Source: an uncultured Verrucomicrobiota bacterium
GTDB taxonomy: Bacteria; Verrucomicrobiota; Kiritimatiellia; RFP12; UBA1067
Reading direction: 5' to 3'
Assembly (NCBI GenBank): GCA_946631345.1
Contig: CAMPAA010000150.1
Coordinates: 1 to 7,794, forward strand
DNA: 7,794 bases
Part shown: positions 6,274 to 7,794 of the stretch, piece after piece
Layout of the letters: each line of letters begins with the position of its first letter
Position numbering within the stretch: the stretch's first letter is position 1
Translations under genes and position numbers: made by a program
Notes under the pieces: model-generated
What the model saw: the letters and a program-made list of their open reading frames with translations, nothing else
Told to the model about the DNA's origin: nothing
The model's database searches: none

Positions 6274-6746
6274 TGGCATATGTGCTCCAGCCGCTGCTGA
6301 AGATTCGTTCGATGCGCGAAGACCGCGCGTCGGGCGAACTCGTTGCCGCGAAACGCAATCTTGCGTTGGCGGAAGAGGCATTGGCTGCACGTCGGCGCGA
6401 CCTTGCGGAGTGGGAGAACACGAAGGAGGAGCGGCGCGACAGGATATACGACACGATTATCGGACGCGAGGTCAGCCGAGATCAGATTGACCTTGCCAAC
6501 GAGGGTGTCGCTCGTATCGACGAAGAAGGGGTACTCAAGGCTGACAATGTGAAGCGGGCAGAAGGAGATGTCCGGATGAAAGAGTCCGCCGCAGAGACGG
6601 CGCGGGATAATCTCAATATTGCGACAAAGAACCGAATGAAAATAGACGAGCATCGTGCCGTATGGATGGCTGCGGAGGCACAGGCGCAAGAAGCGCGAGC
6701 CGAAGGCGAACTTGAGGACTTCACGGTAAGAAAGGAGGAAATCTGA
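6273..6746 (+). CDS. sctO: T3SS ATPase central-stalk protein SctO
   Basis: SctO is the two-helix coiled-coil stalk (FliJ/F-ATPase gamma-like) that enters the SctN hexamer and links it to SctV. The 157-residue product is almost entirely charged heptad-like helix with no Cys and no predicted membrane segment. The N-terminal 'L..LL.IR..RE..A' signature of YscO proteins is seen in LQPLLKIRSMREDRASGEL. A loop near residues 70-85 divides the two antiparallel helices. The C-terminal helix ends in AEAQAQEARAEGELEDF, a form often seen in SctO. ATG 6273 shares its A with the sctN TAA stop (TAATG), with AAGGAGG at 6256-6262. The family is low in conserved residues, so position after sctN carries weight. 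Confidence 0.87.
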   Translation: MAYVLQPLLKIRSMREDRASGELVAAKRNLALAEEALAARRRDLAEWENTKEERRDRIYDTIIGREVSRDQIDLANEGVARIDEEGVLKADNVKRAEGDVRMKESAAETARDNLNIATKNRMKIDEHRAVWMAAEAQAQEARAEGELEDFTVRKEEI

Positions 6747-7794
6747 TGATAGATGCCCTGACTTTCGATATTGGTGGAGTTTGTCCGACGAGTCTGCGCC
6801 TTGTGTCATCAGATGGGCTTTCGCCGCTTTTGTTCCCTGTTCCGAATGACTCGGCAGTTGACCGATTTGCTGCAGCAATGGCTGAACCGTTGGCGGCAAA
6901 AGATTGTGAACCCAATGCCCAAGGCGATTCGTGTGCTTCTCAAAAACCTGCGTTTCACTCTCACCATGGATTATACATCGGTCGGCCGGTTGTTTTTGAA
7001 GATGACGATGCGGTTGATGGCGACAATGCGATAATTGGCCAGCCGTCAGATGCCGTTGAGTTCATCGTGCCAGACAAGGCAGTTGCGCCAATCGCCGCTG
7101 TCTGTGCGCCGTCCAAAACAGTTTTAACAGAAACGTCTATCGTTGAAGTGCCGTCAGTCAAGCCCGTTGGCGTAGGGTTGCCTGCAGTAAAACCGCCCAT
7201 GCCAGCGCCATCCGTCGCAAGTGATGCGGTTGCGAAAGTGACTGTTGTAGAAACGCCGGTGTCCACGCCACGCGAAGCTGTCGTGACCATCGCAGAAGCG
7301 CCTGTTGCCAGGCCGCCCATGCCCATGCCAGCGCCATCCGTCGTAAGTGATGTAGCTGCGAAAGTGACTGTCGTAGAAACACCGGTGTTCACGCCACGCG
7401 AAGTAGTCGCGCCCATCGCAGAAACGCCTGTTGCCAGGCAGCCCATGCCCATGCCAGCGCCATCCGCCGTAAGTGATGTAGCTACGAAAGTGACTGTCGT
7501 AGAAACACCGGTGGCCACGCCACGCGAAGCTGTTGTGCCCGTTGCCGAAACGTCGGTTGCCAGGCAGCCCATGCCCATGCCAGCGCCATCTGCCGTAAGT
7601 GATATAGCTGCGAAAGTGACAGTTGCAGAAGCGCCGGTGGCCACGCCACGCGAAGCAGTCGTGCCCGTCGCCGAAGCGCCTGTTGTCAGGCCGCCCATGC
7701 CCATGCCAGCGCCATCCGCCGTAAGTGATGTGGTTGCGGAAGTGACTGTTGTAGAAACGCCGGTGGCCACGCCACGCGAAGCAGTCGTGCCCGT
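6746..7794 (+). CDS. sctP: SctP-like needle-length regulator, repeat-rich (3' partial)
   Basis: The frame from ATG 6746 (ATGA overlap with the sctO stop, AAGGAGG at 6732-6738) is open to the window edge, giving 349 full codons with no stop. SctP proteins act as a molecular ruler and, through a C-terminal T3S4 domain, switch export from needle parts to later substrates. That domain is not in view, so the call rests on the slot right after sctO, the Pro-rich elongated character, and the lack of a signal peptide. Residues 1-50 are an ordinary N-terminus (FDIGGVCPTSLRLVSSDGLS, DRFAAAMAEP), residues 50-120 are acidic and loosely structured, and residues from about 120 are rich in Pro, Val, Ala and Thr. 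From residue 152 a 42-residue unit repeats in tandem to the edge. Another repeat-rich exported or surface protein is possible, but its place in the operon argues against that. Confidence 0.72.
   Translation, partial: MIDALTFDIGGVCPTSLRLVSSDGLSPLLFPVPNDSAVDRFAAAMAEPLAAKDCEPNAQGDSCASQKPAFHSHHGLYIGRPVVFEDDDAVDGDNAIIGQPSDAVEFIVPDKAVAPIAAVCAPSKTVLTETSIVEVPSVKPVGVGLPAVKPPMPAPSVASDAVAKVTVVETPVSTPREAVVTIAEAPVARPPMPMPAPSVVSDVAAKVTVVETPVFTPREVVAPIAETPVARQPMPMPAPSAVSDVATKVTVVETPVATPREAVVPVAETSVARQPMPMPAPSAVSDIAAKVTVAEAPVATPREAVVPVAEAPVVRPPMPMPAPSAVSDVVAEVTVVETPVATPREAVVP
7199..7794 (+). repeat. In-frame 126-bp tandem repeat array inside the sctP-like gene
   Basis: Units begin at ATG 7199, 7319, 7445, 7571 and 7697. 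The last four starts are exactly 126 bp apart; the first unit is 120 bp. Each 42-residue unit begins MPMPAPS and continues with an SD...KVTVVETPV block, then TPREAVVP and a second (A)E-T/A-PV-R-Q/P-P block. The first unit has MPAPS and lacks one Met-Pro pair, which explains its 6-bp shortfall. Counted by hand, units 7319-7444 and 7445-7570 differ at about 13 of 126 bases. The fifth unit is cut by the window edge, so the true copy number is unknown. Both 126 and 6 are multiples of three, so gain or loss of a unit keeps the frame. Confidence 0.95.

Noticed and set aside
6961..7770. Long open frame (269 codons) on the minus strand across the repeat array, reading as a Gly/Ala/Thr/Met-rich repeat protein
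   Set aside because: It is antisense to the sctP-like gene. Because the 126-bp unit is divisible by three and has no stop in this frame, any copy number keeps it open. It has no ribosome binding site or partner gene, and the plus frame continues the operon with a strong Shine-Dalgarno sequence.
7199..7794. CRISPR array or intergenic repeat as explanation for the 3' repeats
   Set aside because: There are no unique spacers between short repeats. The whole 126-bp unit repeats head to tail, stays in frame with the upstream gene and shows codon-like variation.

Overview
The window is one dense, single-strand (+) operon fragment encoding the core of a type III secretion system (T3SS, injectisome) of a Gram-negative bacterium. 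Eleven T3SS genes plus the last codons of an upstream gene fill nearly all 7.8 kb. The host cannot be fixed from sequence alone. The DNA is GC-rich. An FHA-type SctD followed by a SctE-SctF-SctG set resembles both chlamydial (cdsD-E-F-G) and Yersinia (yscD-E-F-G) loci, and a member of the PVC group or a proteobacterium are both possible.

Layout: 1-60 is the 3' end of an unassigned gene. 57-1283 is sctD (inner-membrane ring). 1271-1507 is a sctE-like small helical co-chaperone. 1568-1888 is sctF (needle). 1888-2256 is a sctG-like TPR chaperone. 2253-2633 is sctI (inner rod). 2680-3279 is sctJ (lipoprotein ring). 3289-3630 is a second small TPR protein that looks like a SctG relative. 3618-4337 is sctK, 4328-4948 is sctL, 4945-6273 is the ATPase sctN, 6273-6746 is the stalk sctO, and 6746 to the window end is the start of a sctP-like needle-length regulator that stays open past the edge.

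The genes form two functional blocks. D-E-F-G-I-J builds the envelope rings, rod and needle, with its needle chaperones. K-L-N-O-P builds the cytoplasmic sorting platform and ATPase, its stalk and the length-control switch. The secretin (SctC), the C-ring protein (SctQ) and the export gate (SctR-S-T-U-V) are not identified in the window; the upstream fragment could be any neighbour. Most junctions are overlaps (GTGA, TGATG, ATGA, TAATG, or 10-13 bp), which points to translational coupling. The only gaps above about 10 bp are 60 bp before the needle gene and 46 bp before sctJ. No internal promoter or terminator was recognised, and no stretch over 300 bp lacks a gene.

The most unusual part is the 3' end. 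The SctP-like reading frame carries a 42-residue (126-bp) tandem repeat in at least five copies, the last cut by the window edge. The copies are highly similar at DNA level, which is striking in a protein whose length is expected to set needle length.
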